Assembly: GCA_018901625.1 (NCBI GenBank)
Contig: JAHIEM010000131.1
Span: 1-15,368 of the forward strand
Direction of reading: 5' to 3'
Source of the DNA: Nanobdellota archaeon
GTDB taxonomy: Archaea; Nanobdellota; Nanobdellia; Pacearchaeales; GW2011-AR1
DNA length: 15,368 nt
Part shown: positions 1 through 6,939 of the stretch, piece by piece
How positions within the stretch are numbered: position 1 is the stretch's first letter
Layout of the letters: every line of letters begins with the position of its first letter
Made by a program: the position numbers and the translations under genes
The notes under the pieces: model-generated
Databases searched by the model: none
What the model saw: only the letters and a program-made list of their open reading frames with translations
Told to the model about the DNA's origin: nothing

Positions 1-1
1 C

Positions 2-1717
2 GGAGATTATTTAAAAAAATCTTCTGCATCTGGTTTAAATTTTGGCGGAGGAAATTTTAGTGTTGTTGCATGGGTAAAAACAAATTCAGTAAATTCTGGG
101 TGGTACAGTATTTTAGAGTATAACCGAATGGGCAGTAATTGGTTTGGTTTGTGGAGAAATGCAAATGTTTTCCATTATAGAGTTGGGGGAAATGGAGGCA
201 ATAAAAACTTTATTACACCTATCCATCCTGATGAGTGGTATTTTATTGGAGGAGCTTATTCAACTTCTGATAATATGGTTGTAAAATACTTAAATGGAGT
301 AAGAGAAAGCTCTGATTTAAAGACAGGAGGGGTTTGGTCAAGTGCAATTGGTAATCTTGTGATAGGAGCAAGAGAGACAGAGGATGGTGAATATTTTAAT
401 GGCACAATAGATGATGTAATGATTTTTAACAGAACTTTATCTGATGATGAAATCAGAGTGATTTATGAAAACGGGCTTGCATCTTTAACACAAACAGATT
501 ATTATAACAAAGTTTATGGCGGCTGGCTTGGGCAGATTGCAGGAAATTTTTTAGGCAGACCCACAGAAGGGGTGTATGTTTCAACTTCTAATCCTGCTTC
601 GAGTATTTATTACAATTCTACCTATAATTCTAACCTTATAAGCGGAACTTGCAATCCTTCAGATTATGGCTCTTGTGTAGTTAAATCACAGACTGATGAT
701 GATACAAGCATGGAATGGGTTGATTTGTGGATGCTAGAAAATTATGGTTTAGGAATCACCAATGAACAAATCATGCAAGCATGGCTGAGTTATATTAGTT
801 CTGGAATTTATTTTGCAAATAAGTATGCTTATAATTTAATGACAAACAAAACATCTCCTAGTTCTGGACCATGTGTTGGTAATTCTTACAATTGCACTCC
901 TACTGGAAATGTATGTCTTGGAATTAACTGCACCCCTCCTTATTCTGGCAAGCAAGGCTATAATCCTTATTTTGATTATATAGATGCTCAGATTGAAAGT
1001 GAGGTTTTTGGGATGCTTGCTCCTGGAATGAAAAATACTGCCAGTGCTTATGGAGACAAATTTGCACGAGTCACAAATGAAGGTTATGCTGTAGATTTCG
1101 CAAAATTTTATTCTATGATATATTCTGAAGCATTTTTTGAGGATAATGTCACAAGAATAATAGAAAATGTAAAAAATAAATTCCCTCAAAATTCAGAAGC
1201 AGTCAATATTGTTAATAATGTAACCTCTTGGTGGAAATCAAATCCTAACTGGAGAGACACAAGAACGCAGATACATAATAAATATTATACAGAAGCGTAT
1301 AATCTTGAGTCTAATGGAAGAGGAGCTTGGTGGATACATTCTAAGGTTAATTTTGCTTCAACTATCATAGCTCTTTTGTATAGCCAAGATGCAGACAAAA
1401 GCATGCAATTTGATAAAGGAATACAAATTGCAGCACTGGCTGGTTGGGATAATGATTGCAATGCTCCGACTGCTGCAGGAGTTTTAGGGATTATTGCAGG
1501 AGCAAACAATATTCCTGCTAAGTGGAAAGTTCCTATAAGAAATGAATATTATAATACAAATAGGGGGAGTTTAGATTTATATCCTAGTAATCCTTGGGCA
1601 GACACTCTTACAAACATGGCTAACAGAACAATTAATCTCGGTGAAAATGTGATTTTAGCAAATGGGGGCATAAAAAAAGACGAAGGTGGCCAGGTAGTAT
1701 ACAAAATAAAAAGATAA
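2..1717 (+). CDS. LamG-like / ADP-ribosylglycohydrolase protein, 5'-truncated by window edge
   Basis: The reading frame is open back to base 2, so the true start lies outside; the first ATG inside (128) is in mid-domain. Residues up to about base 480 look like a concanavalin A-like/LamG fold: beta-strand segments such as FSVVAWVKT, then DEWYFIGGAY, then the typical ending IDDVMIFNRTLSDDEI. From about base 497 an ADP-ribosylglycohydrolase (DraG/ARH-like) domain follows. It has the entry motif YGGWLGQIAGNFLGRPTEG, a DDDT metal motif at 695-706 and a second metal motif GWDNDCN at 1442-1462, followed by the family's small-residue helix. Family members hydrolyse ADP-ribose linkages using two magnesium ions. 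The Asp residues needed for metal binding are present, so activity is plausible. The lectin-like domain suggests an exported or surface protein acting on ADP-ribosylated or glycan-like targets (inference). Any signal peptide would lie upstream. The next gene has its own promoter, so this is probably the end of its transcript. Confidence 0.85.
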   Translation, partial: GDYLKKSSASGLNFGGGNFSVVAWVKTNSVNSGWYSILEYNRMGSNWFGLWRNANVFHYRVGGNGGNKNFITPIHPDEWYFIGGAYSTSDNMVVKYLNGVRESSDLKTGGVWSSAIGNLVIGARETEDGEYFNGTIDDVMIFNRTLSDDEIRVIYENGLASLTQTDYYNKVYGGWLGQIAGNFLGRPTEGVYVSTSNPASSIYYNSTYNSNLISGTCNPSDYGSCVVKSQTDDDTSMEWVDLWMLENYGLGITNEQIMQAWLSYISSGIYFANKYAYNLMTNKTSPSSGPCVGNSYNCTPTGNVCLGINCTPPYSGKQGYNPYFDYIDAQIESEVFGMLAPGMKNTASAYGDKFARVTNEGYAVDFAKFYSMIYSEAFFEDNVTRIIENVKNKFPQNSEAVNIVNNVTSWWKSNPNWRDTRTQIHNKYYTEAYNLESNGRGAWWIHSKVNFASTIIALLYSQDADKSMQFDKGIQIAALAGWDNDCNAPTAAGVLGIIAGANNIPAKWKVPIRNEYYNTNRGSLDLYPSNPWADTLTNMANRTINLGENVILANGGIKKDEGGQVVYKIKR

Positions 1718-1766
1718 AGGTTTGCTTAACATATTATTTTTATGCACAAGTCAGTGTTTGATAAGA

Positions 1767-1778
1767 ACATTTAAAAAC
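1767..1778 (+). promoter_or_regulatory. TATA box of the ribosomal operon
   Basis: A TTTAAAAA tract (1770-1777) preceded by GAACA fits an archaeal TATA box. With the usual spacing of about 26 nt, transcription would start near base 1800 and give a leader of about 35 nt before L7Ae. The preceding gene ends at 1717, so the operon is independently transcribed. Confidence 0.6.
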
Positions 1779-1821
1779 CCTCCTTCTGTCTTGTTTTTAT
1801 CCAATGAACCTAAATAAATGT

Positions 1822-1827
1822 GGGAGG
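1822..1827 (+). promoter_or_regulatory. Shine-Dalgarno site of L7Ae
   Basis: GGGAGG ends 7 nt before the ATG at 1835 and matches the anti-SD CCTCC. It fixes the start of L7Ae and contrasts with the leaderless pattern of most other genes here. Confidence 0.7.
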
Positions 1828-1834
1828 ATAGAAA

Positions 1835-2143
1835 ATGGATTTCTATTCAACTGTTGAAAAAGCACGAAAATCAGGAAAAATTGAAAAAGGAATAAATGAA
1901 GCAACTAAAGCTGCTGAGAGAGGAACAGCTCAGGCTGTATTCTATGCTAAAGATGTCTCTCCTGCTGAGATTATTGCTCATCTTCCTGCTTTGTGCAAGG
2001 AAAAGAATATTCCGTGTCACGAAGTTGACAGCAAGCAGAAACTAGGAATTGCTGCTGGAATATCTGTGCCTTGCTCAGCAATTGCTGTGATTGAAGCTGA
2101 GATCAGTGAAGAGAAGAAGACTGCTAGGAAGAGAGCAGTTTAG
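1835..2143 (+). CDS. rpl7ae: Large-subunit ribosomal protein eL8 (L7Ae)
   Basis: This is an RNA-binding protein of the 50S subunit that recognises kink-turns. In archaea it is also the core protein of box C/D and H/ACA RNPs and a subunit of RNase P. The 102-aa product has the kink-turn binding signature KGINEATKAAERG (residues 18-30), the segment DVSPAEIIAHLPALCKEKNIP, and the hydrophobic loop region SKQKLGIAAGISVPCSAIAV near the end. It is somewhat shorter than the usual length of about 120 aa, mostly at the N-terminus. The start is set by an SD site 7 nt upstream. It is first in an operon with S28e and L24e, a gene order conserved in archaea (ndk and infB often follow, but not here). A short inverted repeat GAACT/AGTTC (2143-2160) follows the stop. 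Confidence 0.97.
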   Translation: MDFYSTVEKARKSGKIEKGINEATKAAERGTAQAVFYAKDVSPAEIIAHLPALCKEKNIPCHEVDSKQKLGIAAGISVPCSAIAVIEAEISEEKKTARKRAV

Positions 2144-2171
2144 AACTTATTAAATAGTTCAATCTTTAAAA

Positions 2172-2471
2172 ATGGGAAGCAATAAGCAAAAACCAACAAA
2201 GAATGAAGTTAAGACAGAGTCAACTATGAAATCCAGCTTGAATTCTGCTAATGCTGTTCCTGCGGTTGTTGAAGAGATTATTGGGAGAACTGGTTTTAGG
2301 GGGGAGATTACCCAGGTTAAGGCGAGATTACTGCAGGGTGATGAGAAGGGAAAGACTATGAGAAGAAATGTCAAGGGGCCCGTGAGATTAAGAGATATTC
2401 TATTATTAAGAGAGACTCAGATTGAAGCTAGAAGAATAAGAAGCAAGGTTACAAAGGGGGCTTATACCTAA
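2172..2471 (+). CDS. rps28e: Small-subunit ribosomal protein eS28
   Basis: This is a 30S subunit protein of the archaeal/eukaryotic set, an OB-fold protein near the mRNA exit/E site. The diagnostic stretches are IIGRTGFRGEITQVKARLL, RRNVKGPVR and DILLLRETQIEARRIR. The 99-aa form is longer than the usual 70 or so, with about 25 polar residues (rich in Ser, Asn, Lys, Thr) before the conserved core and a short basic tail after it. An internal ATG at 2226 would give an 81-aa product, so the start is uncertain. Neither ATG has a convincing SD; the first lies 28 nt after the L7Ae stop. It is the middle gene of the L7Ae-S28e-L24e operon. Confidence 0.95.
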   Translation: MGSNKQKPTKNEVKTESTMKSSLNSANAVPAVVEEIIGRTGFRGEITQVKARLLQGDEKGKTMRRNVKGPVRLRDILLLRETQIEARRIRSKVTKGAYT

Positions 2472-2484
2472 GTATAAATTTAAG

Positions 2485-2673
2485 ATGCCAAAATGCACTT
2501 ATTGCTCTAAGAATTACGAATTTCCGAGAGGACTTACTCTTGTGAATGCTATTGGGCATGTAAAGTATTATTGTTCTTCAAAATGCAGAAAGTATGCTCT
2601 GATGAACAGAACAAAGGGAAAGTGGGCTATTGTGAAGAAGATTAAAGAGCCTGAAAAGAGCAGTGATAAGTAA
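2485..2673 (+). CDS. rpl24e: Large-subunit ribosomal protein eL24
   Basis: A 62-aa zinc-binding protein of the 50S subunit. It has the treble-clef type pattern C4-X2-C7, then C30-X3-C34, with the family sequence CTYCSKNYEFPRG near the start and YYCSSKCRKYALMNR around the second pair. The short basic C-terminus is typical of archaeal members. It starts 13 nt after the S28e stop and is the last gene of the operon; the next gene has its own TATA box just after the stop codon. Confidence 0.97.
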   Translation: MPKCTYCSKNYEFPRGLTLVNAIGHVKYYCSSKCRKYALMNRTKGKWAIVKKIKEPEKSSDK

Positions 2674-2685
2674 TCTTTATAAATC
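2674..2685 (+). promoter_or_regulatory. Probable TATA box for the beta-helix surface protein gene
   Basis: CTTTATAAATCTT directly follows the L24e stop and is a good archaeal TATA match. It would place the transcription start near 2705 and leave a leader of about 60 nt before the ATG at 2765. That leader contains the hairpin at 2718-2737. Confidence 0.5.
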
Positions 2686-2717
2686 TTGATTTGCTAGTTG
2701 ATTTGAGAAAAAGATGT

Positions 2718-2737
2718 GAAAAATCAAAAGATTTTTC
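2718..2737 (+). repeat. Hairpin in leader of the surface-protein gene
   Basis: Perfect 8-bp arms GAAAAATC and GATTTTTC surround a four-A loop. The stretch is flanked by two copies of TCTTGATTTG (2684-2693 and 2744-2753). It could be a terminator for the ribosomal operon or a 5'-UTR element; the sequence does not decide. Confidence 0.4.
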
Positions 2738-2764
2738 TACCTCTCTTGATTTGACAATAAAAAG

Positions 2765-4558
2765 ATGGTGAAGAAATCTCAGTCAGAAGTGATTACAACT
2801 GTTCTAATTATTTTATTAGTTCTTGCTGCAGTTTTTATTGTTTATGTTGCTGTGAGAAATATGGTTAAGAGCGGGGTTGGGGATGCAGAAGAAAGTGCTG
2901 GAGTGATTGATATTAATCTTAAGGTTCTTGAGAATTCGGTTTATGTCAACTATTCTGAAGAGAGAATTCAACTAGACATTCAGAGGGGTTCTGATAGTGC
3001 GAGTTTATCTGCAATCAAGATAGTTATTGACGGGAAAGACAGTTTCGGAGACATTTCTAGAGTTTATACTATTACGGACAAGATTCCTCTAGCTCTTGAA
3101 TCTAGAAGCTATGTTCTGAATGTTTCTGGTTTTAGCAAGGTTGAGAAGATACGAGTCTATCCTGTTTTGTCTAGCGGAAAGATAGGAGTAGAATTTTCTT
3201 ATATTGTGAAATCTAGTGATGAGAGATCTCCTGAAACCTGGGCTGAAAGTGCGAGAGATAGTGATGACAATAACAGGGTGAGTGTTGGTTCTTGTGATGA
3301 AGTTAATTGTGATGATGGAAATGAATGCACTATTGACAGTTGTTTTGAAGGAGTTTGTATAAATGAAAATAAAGCAAATGGAATTTCATGTGGTTCTGGA
3401 GATAGCTATTGTTATTCTGGGCAGTGCAGTAGTAATTATCTGCAAGGAAATGTGATTTATAGATGCACTTTTTTAAATTCTGCTGGAACTTATTTCTTAG
3501 GAAGAGATATTTATACAACTGGAACTTGTTTTGATATAACTGCTGATAATGTTGTTTTGGATGGAAATGGGTTTTATATTGACGGGGATGATTTTGAAAC
3601 TGATTATGGTGTTTATGCAAGTGGAAGAAAAAATATAACTATTAAGAATTTTAAGAATATAACTGACTTTTATTATGGAATTTATTTTATTAGTACAAGT
3701 AATAGTTTGATTGAGAATTTGAGTGCGAGTTCAAATAATTATAATGGAATCTATTTTTATACAAACTCGAACAATAACACCCTAACAAATATAATAGCAA
3801 ATTCAAACACCAATAATGGAATCTATCTTTATGCAAGTCTAAACAACATCTTAACGAACATAACAGCAAACTTAAACAGTAATGGAATTTATATTTACTT
3901 AAACTCAATCAACAATATATTAACGAACATAACAGCAAATTCAAACACCAATAATGGAATCTATCTTAATCAAAATTCAAAAAGAAATACCCTAATAAAT
4001 ATAATAGCAAATTCAAATACTAATGGAATCTATCTTGGTTTTAGCTCACAGAACAACATCTTAACAAACACAATAGCAAATTCAAACACCAATAATGGAA
4101 TCTATTTTGATTTATCCTCAAGCAACAATATATTTACAAATGGAAATTTATCCTCAAATACAAATAATGATGTTTCTGGATGGACTTGGGCATATGCAAA
4201 AAATAACACCTTCATAAATGTTAGTTATGATGTTTCAAAAGAGACTATTGCTTCTGGCTCTTCATTAATAAGAAAATGGTATTATAGAGCTTATGTAACT
4301 GATGCAGATGGGAATCATGTTTCAAATGCAAATATAACTGCTTATAATGTGAGTGGAGCAACAGAATTTACTGGGTTAATGACTAACTCAACTGGATGGA
4401 CTAATATTACTACAATTACTGACTATGTGAATCTGGGAGGAACAAGAAATTATTATTCTAATTACACAATTTATGCAACTAAGACTGGATATCAGACAGA
4501 TAGTCATGGTTTTAACGCAAGTTTCGAGAATAATTTGAATGATCTTTTTACTATTTAA
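2765..4558 (+). CDS. Pilin-like anchored surface protein with Cys-rich module and parallel beta-helix
   Basis: A 597-aa predicted surface protein. Residues 1-35 resemble an archaeal type IV pilin (class III) signal: a short basic, polar start (KKSQSE), then one long hydrophobic helix from about residue 9 to 30. Residues 40-150 are beta-rich. Residues 177-221 form a Cys-rich module (CDEVNCDDGNECTIDSC and following) of the kind repeated in secreted matrix proteins. Residues about 225-480 are right-handed parallel beta-helix (NosD/PbH1-like) repeats of 23-24 residues built on NGIY and N-T/S-N motifs. The remainder resembles an Ig-like/carboxypeptidase-regulatory domain (YVTDADGNHVSNANITAY). Many N-X-S/T sequons would allow N-glycosylation. 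The likely role is adhesion or cell-surface structure; the substrate is unknown. Part of the helix region differs in codon use (see the repeat entry). Confidence 0.8.
   Translation: MVKKSQSEVITTVLIILLVLAAVFIVYVAVRNMVKSGVGDAEESAGVIDINLKVLENSVYVNYSEERIQLDIQRGSDSASLSAIKIVIDGKDSFGDISRVYTITDKIPLALESRSYVLNVSGFSKVEKIRVYPVLSSGKIGVEFSYIVKSSDERSPETWAESARDSDDNNRVSVGSCDEVNCDDGNECTIDSCFEGVCINENKANGISCGSGDSYCYSGQCSSNYLQGNVIYRCTFLNSAGTYFLGRDIYTTGTCFDITADNVVLDGNGFYIDGDDFETDYGVYASGRKNITIKNFKNITDFYYGIYFISTSNSLIENLSASSNNYNGIYFYTNSNNNTLTNIIANSNTNNGIYLYASLNNILTNITANLNSNGIYIYLNSINNILTNITANSNTNNGIYLNQNSKRNTLINIIANSNTNGIYLGFSSQNNILTNTIANSNTNNGIYFDLSSSNNIFTNGNLSSNTNNDVSGWTWAYAKNNTFINVSYDVSKETIASGSSLIRKWYYRAYVTDADGNHVSNANITAYNVSGATEFTGLMTNSTGWTNITTITDYVNLGGTRNYYSNYTIYATKTGYQTDSHGFNASFENNLNDLFTI
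3797..4105 (+). repeat. Near-identical repeats coding the beta-helix coils
   Basis: A 30-base unit occurs three times without a mismatch at 3797-3826, 3935-3964 and 4076-4105, spaced 138 and 141 bases apart (46 and 47 codons, two helix turns). Diverged copies lie between, for example around 3867-3896 and 4004-4030. The unit starts GCAAATTCAAACACC and ends GGAATCTAT. The identity at DNA level suggests recent duplication or gene conversion. Codons ending in C (AAC, ACC) and ATA are commoner here than in the flanking parts of the gene. Confidence 0.85.
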
Positions 4559-4681
4559 CTTAATCTTTAAAATACGATAACTACAACTGGTTCTATTTCT
4601 GAACTGGGAGTTTATTCTGTTGCCTGAATCTAAATTTTTAACAGATATATGGGGAGATGTACATTAACCTGCAATATTCTT
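4559..4681 (+). other. Intergenic stretch with a possible coding remnant
   Basis: Upstream part of the 256-base gap before gyrB. In the frame of the preceding gene, after its TAA and one more stop, an open stretch (4574-4621) reads TITTTGSISELGVYSVA and then stops. This may be a decayed C-terminus of the surface protein. Nothing else is recognised here. Confidence 0.3.
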
Positions 4682-4698
4682 GTTTATCGACGATAAAC
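4682..4698. promoter_or_regulatory. Palindrome upstream of the gyrB TATA box, candidate operator
   Basis: Arms GTTTATCG and CGATAAAC are perfectly complementary around a single A. The 17-bp site ends about 11 bases before the TATA element at 4710, in the position where archaeal activators or repressors contact DNA next to BRE/TATA. The binding protein is unknown. Confidence 0.55.
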
Positions 4699-4702
4699 TG
4701 GC

Positions 4703-4718
4703 AGAAAGGTTTATAAAT
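4703..4718 (+). promoter_or_regulatory. BRE/TATA promoter of the gyrase operon
   Basis: Purine-rich AGAAAGG (BRE-like) followed by TTTATAAAT (4710-4718) is one of the best archaeal promoter matches in the window. A start about 26 nt downstream falls near 4740, giving a leader of about 75 nt before gyrB that begins roughly 11 nt before a small ORF at 4751. Confidence 0.7.
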
Positions 4719-4750
4719 ACTGTTGGTTTTTATTAGCTGAAACAAGGAGA

Positions 4751-4798
4751 ATGTTAACTGGTTTTACAGCCGAATTTAAGCTAAAAATTAAAGATTAA
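4751..4798 (+). CDS. Possible 15-codon leader ORF upstream of gyrB
   Basis: ATG at 4751 is preceded by AAGGAG, ending 2 nt before it, and opens a 15-codon frame (MLTGFTAEFKLKIKD) ending in TAA 16 bases before the gyrB ATG. It sits at the expected 5' end of the transcript driven by the TATA box at 4710. The SD-to-ATG gap is short, so it could be a chance ORF. If translated it could feed ribosomes to gyrB, which has no SD of its own, or modulate gyrB expression. Confidence 0.35.
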   Translation: MLTGFTAEFKLKIKD

Positions 4799-4814
4799 GA
4801 CTGAAAAATAAAAA

Positions 4815-6716
4815 ATGCCTGCTGAAGTAAAAAAAGAAGATTATGATGCAAAGAACATCAAGGTTCTCGAGGGGTTAGAGGGAATAAGGATGAGACCCAG
4901 CATGTACATAGGAAGCACTGGCAAGGAGGGGCTTCATCATTTAGTTTATGAAGTTGTTGATAATTCTGTTGATGAATGCTTGGCTGGAATATGCAATATC
5001 ATAAAAGTTACAATAAATAAGGATGGAAGTGTAACAATTGAGGATAATGGACGGGGCATGCCTGTTGATACTCATCCTGTTTATAAGAAATCAGCTATGG
5101 AAATCATTGTAACCAAGCTGCATGCTGGAGGCAAGTTTGACAAGAAATCTTATGCTGTTTCTGGAGGCTTGCACGGAGTTGGAATTTCAGTAGTTGCTGC
5201 TCTGTCCAGGAAGATGATTGTTGAGGTTTGCAGGGATGGCAAAATATACACTCAGAGCTATAAGATTGGAAAACCTTTAGATGATGTCAAAGTAAAGGGA
5301 AAGTGCGAGGAGGGAGTTACCGGGACAACTGTAACATTTTATCCTGATGAGGAGATTTTTTCTACAACTAAGTTTGACTTTAACACACTTGCCACTAGAT
5401 TCAGAGAGATTTGTTTTCTTAATGCTGGCTTGAAGATTTTATTTAAAGACGAGATGAATGAGAAGAAGGAAGAGTTTCATAATCCCGGGGGTTTAGTTGA
5501 ATTTGTCAAGTGGTTGAATAAGACTAGAGAGGGCTTGCATAAGCCGATTTATTTTAAGAAGCAGCAGGAAGATGTTATTGCTGAGGTTGGAATCCAGTAT
5601 ACAGATGGCTATAATGAGAATATTCACGGGTTTGTAAATACTATTAATACTATTGAGGGAGGAACTCATGTTTCTGGGTTTAAAACTGCCTTAACACGAG
5701 TTATAAATGATTATGCTCAGAAAAAAAATATAATAAAGGGTGGAAAACTTGAAGGAGATGATGTTAGAGAGGGGCTGACTGCTGTTATCTCTTTAAGGTT
5801 AAAAGAGCCGCAGTTTGAGGGGCAGACTAAAACTAAGCTGGGAAATTCTGAGATTAAGGGTGCAATTGATTCTATGGTTTCCCAGGCATTGAGTGAATTT
5901 TTTGAGGAGAATCCTGCTATTGCAAATAAAATTGCGCAAAAAGCTTCGGCTGCGCTAAAAGCGAGAGAAGCTGCTGCAAAAGCTAAGGATTTAGTCAGGA
6001 GAAAGAATGCTTTAGGAGGAAGTGGACTGCCTGGAAAGCTTGCTGATTGCTCCTCTAGGAAAAAAGAAGAAACTGAGCTATACATTGTTGAGGGAGAGTC
6101 TGCTGGGGGAACAGCTAAGGGGGCGAGAGATAAGGAGTTTCAGGCTATTCTTCCACTAAGAGGGAAGATATTGAATGTTGAAAAATCAAATCCTGCAAAA
6201 GCTCTTGCATCTGAGCAGATTTCTAACTTGCTTACTGCTATGGGGACAGGAGTTGGAGATAGCTTTGATATTGAGAAATTGAGATACGGAAAGGTAATCA
6301 TTATGGCTGATGCTGATGTTGATGGGCAGCATATTAAGACATTACTATTAACATTATTTTATAGGTATACTTCCCAGTTAATTGAAGCAGGGAATATTTT
6401 TGTTGCAGTTGCTCCATTATTTAAGATTAGAAAAGGGCAGAGTGATTATTATGTTTATTCAGATGAAGAACTGAAAAAACAGCTTGAGAAACTTGGGGGT
6501 AAGTGTGATGTTCAGAGGTTCAAGGGGTTGGGAGAGATGAATGATGAGCAGTTGTGGGATACTACTATGAATCCTAAAACTAGAATATTAAAACAAGTGT
6601 CTATAGAAGATGCTGTTGAGGCTGATGAGACCTTTTCAATATTAATGGGAGATGCTGTTGAGCCAAGAAGAAAGTTTATTGAGGAAAATTCAAAAATGGC
6701 GGAGCTGGATTTGTAA
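4815..6716 (+). CDS. gyrB: DNA gyrase subunit B
   Basis: ATPase subunit of the type IIA topoisomerase that introduces negative supercoils. The 633-aa length matches the compact bacterial form without the insert seen in E. coli. The GHKL ATPase domain has the catalytic base E46 and N50 in YEVVDNSVDE, DNGRGMP (77-83) and the lid GGLHGVG; the transducer domain follows. The TOPRIM domain has E426 in VEGESAGG and the metal triad D499, D501, D503 in ADADVDG. The conserved tail QRFKGLGEMN binds GyrA. Archaeal gyrases are known to derive from bacteria. No SD precedes the ATG; the leader carries a small ORF, a TATA box and a palindrome. The gene after it starts 1 nt past its stop, and gyrA lies two small genes downstream. 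Confidence 0.98.
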   Translation: MPAEVKKEDYDAKNIKVLEGLEGIRMRPSMYIGSTGKEGLHHLVYEVVDNSVDECLAGICNIIKVTINKDGSVTIEDNGRGMPVDTHPVYKKSAMEIIVTKLHAGGKFDKKSYAVSGGLHGVGISVVAALSRKMIVEVCRDGKIYTQSYKIGKPLDDVKVKGKCEEGVTGTTVTFYPDEEIFSTTKFDFNTLATRFREICFLNAGLKILFKDEMNEKKEEFHNPGGLVEFVKWLNKTREGLHKPIYFKKQQEDVIAEVGIQYTDGYNENIHGFVNTINTIEGGTHVSGFKTALTRVINDYAQKKNIIKGGKLEGDDVREGLTAVISLRLKEPQFEGQTKTKLGNSEIKGAIDSMVSQALSEFFEENPAIANKIAQKASAALKAREAAAKAKDLVRRKNALGGSGLPGKLADCSSRKKEETELYIVEGESAGGTAKGARDKEFQAILPLRGKILNVEKSNPAKALASEQISNLLTAMGTGVGDSFDIEKLRYGKVIIMADADVDGQHIKTLLLTLFYRYTSQLIEAGNIFVAVAPLFKIRKGQSDYYVYSDEELKKQLEKLGGKCDVQRFKGLGEMNDEQLWDTTMNPKTRILKQVSIEDAVEADETFSILMGDAVEPRRKFIEENSKMAELDL

Positions 6717-6717
6717 T

Positions 6718-6939
6718 ATGAAAAAACAAAAATGCGGGTGTTGCTGTGATGCGGAAATTAGGGCTTATTTTTGCCCGAGATGCAAGAGCAAGAAAGTGGG
6801 TTTTATTCAGGGGTGGAGAAATGCTTTCGGGATAATCCCCAGAATGAGGTGCAATGAGTGTGGGTTTGAGAATATGACTTTCCCCATAATTGTGATTCAT
6901 GGCAAATTAAATAAGAAAAATAAAAGGAGGAAAAAATGA
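6718..6939 (+). CDS. Small zinc-ribbon protein between gyrB and gyrA
   Basis: A 73-aa protein that I do not recognise as a named family. The frame is open further upstream inside gyrB, but the ATG at 6718, one base after the gyrB stop, fits operon structure best. The N-terminus carries C6, C8, C9 and C10 in CGCCC. A zinc ribbon follows, with C19-P-R-C22 and C45-N-E-C48 as the two knuckles separated by 22 residues. The tail is strongly basic (KKNKRRKK). It has no membrane segment and is probably cytoplasmic. Its last codons overlap the next gene as ATGA, so the two are translationally coupled. Co-transcription with gyrase suggests nucleic-acid binding or an accessory role with gyrase, but that is inference. 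Confidence 0.75.
   Translation: MKKQKCGCCCDAEIRAYFCPRCKSKKVGFIQGWRNAFGIIPRMRCNECGFENMTFPIIVIHGKLNKKNKRRKK
6926..6930 (+). promoter_or_regulatory. Strong Shine-Dalgarno site for the Cys-rich mini-gene
   Basis: GGAGG lies inside the end of the zinc-ribbon gene, 5 nt before the ATG at 6936. It is strong support that the 36-codon frame is translated. Confidence 0.7.

Noticed and set aside
836..1509. Minus-strand frames at 836-1189 and 1285-1509
   Set aside because: They overlap the ADP-ribosylglycohydrolase domain on the opposite strand and show no protein-like features.
3797..4105. CRISPR-like regularly spaced identical repeats
   Set aside because: The units are in frame within a beta-helix gene, their spacing equals helix turns, and the spacers are diverged copies of the same repeat.
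5717..6085. 122-codon open frame on the minus strand inside gyrB
   Set aside because: It is antisense to the conserved GyrB transducer/TOPRIM coding region, low in complexity (Ser/Phe rich), and has no promoter or homology I can see.
6652..6717. Zinc-ribbon gene starting inside gyrB
   Set aside because: An overlap of 65 bases into GyrB's end is unlikely when an ATG lies one base after the gyrB stop.
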